Below, in pieces: positions 61,378-64,000 of a stretch of 64,000 nucleotides of DNA. The notes beneath the pieces were generated by a model that saw only the letters and a list, made by a program, of their open reading frames with translations, was not told the DNA's origin and did not search any database. Source of the DNA: Syncephalastrum monosporum B8922 (taxonomy: Eukaryota; Mucoromycota; Mucoromycetes; Mucorales; Syncephalastraceae); the NCBI GenBank assembly GCA_000697355.1, contig JNEN01001222.1:1-64000 (forward strand), given 5' to 3'. How positions within the stretch are numbered: position 1 is the stretch's first letter; each line of letters starts with the position of its first letter. The position numbers and the translations under genes were made by a program.

Positions 61378-64000
61378 TCAATGGCGCGAAAAAACATGTT
61401 GAAACCACGATGACCATCCAGAGAAAGCAGGTTCAGACGTAGGATCGGGGAGGGTGAATTCACTCGAATAGCCTTTGTGCGGCGAGACCTTGCGGGACCA
61501 AAAGTCTTTGTGATGCCCAAAATAGCCGAGCCGGTACGTGCCGCCTGGCATGTCTTCTGGCAAGACCCACTCGACCGTGGCTGCAGACTGTCCGAGCAAT
61601 GTGTTGGTATACCGCCAGTGGAACCGGGTATCGTAGTCGTGGTCATTGCGGATCACCTTCCACTTCCCGTCCGGCATCTTTCGCTCCACCGTCAAGTAAG
61701 TATCCTGGCCGTGGTTGCGCGGGTTACCAGCGACAAACGTTGCCGACACGATCTCTTCGCGATCGGCGACTGGGGCAACATCTTTGAGCACGCTACCATA
61801 TCCATGGAATAAGCGAGGCCGGTCGGCGCCCTGGTAAGGCGCGAGGTTCAGTGCCTTGCCGGTGTGGTCAGGTAATTCTTCACTGTCGACAGACACACCG
61901 TTGATCATGGCCTCCGCGAGTTCTTGGAATACTTGGATATAAGCGTCGAGCGTGTAAGGTCCGTAAGCAGTCTATGACAAGAAAACTTGAGTTTTCTATG
62001 GGCGCGTATCACCATATCGACATGGAATACATACCCCGCCGCCTTCGAACCGTTGCATTTGATACTCTTCAAAGGTAGCAACATAAGACTAATAAAGAAT
62101 AATACATCAGTGTCGTGTCCAGCCCCGTCCAGTGTACCTTTTTCTCTTACAGCATAACCATTCGCAGGGCCTGAAAGAATCACGGTGATATCGTCCGCCA
62201 TATCTTCGCCGTAATGTTTCACCAGGGTAGCCTTGATCGCTTTTCGCAGGCGCCGGCCGCTCATGGTCGTGAATTCGGCGGGCACGCCTGCAATAAAGAC
62301 ATTGCCCACGCGCAGCAGCTGTACGTCCAGAATACGGGGTTGCCAGTCGTAAGGTACGGAGAATTCTCCCGAATTGAGCAAAACTGTGGTTTTTCATCCG
62401 TCAATATCTGTGATCGCTTTACTACTTTTTTTTCCTTGACGTACTTGGCTTGGGTGCATGACACATCTTTTGCTTCTGACTCGGTCGTTGGAGCAACACC
62501 AGCTTTGCGAGTTCCCAAAACGTCGTCTCATACGTCATATTCTGCTCATCTGTTAAACATCGTTCTGAGTTTCCTATCGTATCACGTGGTGCTAACCTGG
62601 TGCAGCCACCGCATGGCTGGGCCATCCGTCGTGCCTGCGCCTACATAACAGAAAATGGGGCATGAGATAATGAATCTGCCTTCTCCCCCACTTCACCCCA
62701 GAAATCGTGTTGCTGCTTTACCGAATGCATATCCCTATTATGATGGTTTCGGATACGATGAATAAAAAAGTATTTAAATTTATCTCTGGATCATTTACCA
62801 TGGCAGGTGGGCACGGCGTCACAATGTCACCAGCCGCCGTACGAACTTGCTCTTTGGTGATGTCCCAGTATTTCTGTCGATAATCCACAGGTCCATCGAG
62901 TGATACGCCATCTTGCATGAAAAGCTGGATGGCCATATCCGCTTGATTCTGTCCTATGATGCGGTTTGACTCGTAATGACTCTCGCCTCTACCAGCCGGA
63001 CCGCTGATAGCAAGAAAATTCCCTAATAAGTTTTCTGGCCTATGGTTTCCCTTTTTCTTTTTTTTTTTTTTTTGAACTTGCCTCGCAATGCACTGGGATG
63101 ATCCAGGACAAGGGTGATTAAGAGAGCCATCGCACGGGATATCGGTTCCTTCGCAAAATGGGCCCAGCGTGTTGGGGCTGACATCGCCTTCGTTGGCTTG
63201 CGCAAAGCCGGCTACAAATGGCCCTGTGCCTGCGAGATGGCCCGGATTAAAGTGCTTCTCGGTCGCATAGGCGGCATAGCCTTTGTTATCCCCGTTGATC
63301 AAATGATTGGTATTGTTGACGGATACACCATGCACGGCAAACCTTTTGACATGTATTTATGTCAGCATACACTATGAGAACTCCTTTTGGGATTTTACCA
63401 GCTCACAAGGCCTAGGTCTTCTCCGTTGTGACCACGGAAAGCTAACAACGTCATGAGCTTGTCCACGTCGTGCTCATATGCAGCCCGCTCTTCAGGTGGA
63501 TTCAAGAGGTAGGCAGCGGGTGACCTGTTGATGTTGGTGTGCAGCAGTTCGCCCTCTGTCAGACGGATATCACCTTCCTGGAGCCGGTCATGTGCTTGAA
63601 CAATGGACTTTACGATGCCAGACACCATGGGCTTCACAGTCTCCTCGATCCAACCCCTGACAGGAATCTCGAACAAGGCTGGCAAGAAGTTATGTCATTC
63701 GTCAATACGTCTTCGAGAAAACACCCCTAATGCTCGCCCCGAACAGGGTGCGGCCTGGCCTGCTTTGCTCTGCCATGCTCCCTGGCCCGGGTCCTGTTCT
63801 CCTTGGCATATCACCCTTTTGCCACCCAACCCCCTCTTTCGCCCTGATTTTTTCCTCCGAATCATTTCTGAATGAAAATCAACTCACTGTATTGAAGGTA
63901 TCCGCCCATGCTGCTGTGGGTATGAGTACTTGACAACATGACGTTATCAATGGTGTAAACATCAGGTCCGTAAATTTCTTGCAGCTGTTTCACGACTCGC
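61378..64000 (-). CDS. Neutral ceramidase, C-terminal part (gene continues past right edge)
   Basis: Hydrolyses ceramide to sphingosine and fatty acid. Exons (minus) in view: 64000-63888 (partial), 63678-63399, 63342-63082, 63003-62799, 62734-62722 (13 nt), 62640-62597, 62541-62445, 62383-62151, 62088-62035 and 61971-61378. Family motifs are the zinc-site segment THTHSSMGGYLQY, GWIEETVKPMVSGIVKSI, RSPAAYLLNP, the active-site serine in QANEGDVSPNTLG, ESNRIIGQNQ, DVQLLRVGNVFIAGVPAEFT and the Ig-like C-terminal domain. Most relatives read HTHSGPGG where this has HTHSSMGG. The intron at 63004-63081 has a GC donor. The N-terminus and any signal peptide lie outside the window. Confidence 0.93.

Overview
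This window is nuclear DNA of an intron-rich fungus. The evidence is protein-coding genes broken by many 45-110 nt introns, a Zn2Cys6 transcription factor, a fungal Cch1-type calcium channel, Ecm29, a FIG4 lipid phosphatase, secreted hydrolases and a U6 snRNA gene. The moderate GC content, many introns, a NEPRO-like protein and at least one intron with full minor (U12) spliceosome signals point to an early-diverging lineage, most likely Mucoromycota. The species cannot be named from this sequence. Exon coordinates below were assembled by hand from splice sites, phase and protein-family expectations. In the large genes every exon phase closes to an integral reading frame.

Left part (1-21 kb): a truncated gene end at 1-42; a small spliced gene cut by a 100-bp pogo-like MITE (about 0.5-1.1 kb); a poorly informative stretch to 2.9 kb; a Zn2Cys6 transcription factor (-); FIG4 phosphoinositide phosphatase (-), divergent from a 15-exon, 1174-aa protein I do not recognise (+), 131 bp apart; a 16-exon secreted subtilase (-); a U6 snRNA gene; adenylate kinase (-).

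Middle (21-48.8 kb): eIF3b (+), a NEPRO/Rmp1-like nucleolar protein (+), a RasGEF with a MIT-like N-terminus (-), a four-exon 61-aa gene (-), the 28-exon Cch1 calcium channel (+, 2481 aa) with a textbook U12-type AT-AC intron, Ecm29 proteasome scaffold (+, 19 exons, 1862 aa) and a GTPBP1-type GTPase (+).

Right part (48.8-64 kb): a single-pass membrane protein, a small coiled-coil protein, a kelch/transmembrane protein with a 7-nt microexon, a peroxisomal Pcs60-type AMP-forming ligase, a 90-aa orphan, an SGNH/GDSL esterase, a 2.5-kb gene-poor stretch, a GPALPP-motif protein, and the C-terminal part of a neutral ceramidase running off the right edge.

The genes are ordinary housekeeping, signalling and secretion genes with no operon-like logic. 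The notable biology lies in RNA processing: the AT-AC U12 intron, a second weaker U12 candidate, six GC-AG introns, several microexons, and a U6 gene with UUCG hairpins at both ends.
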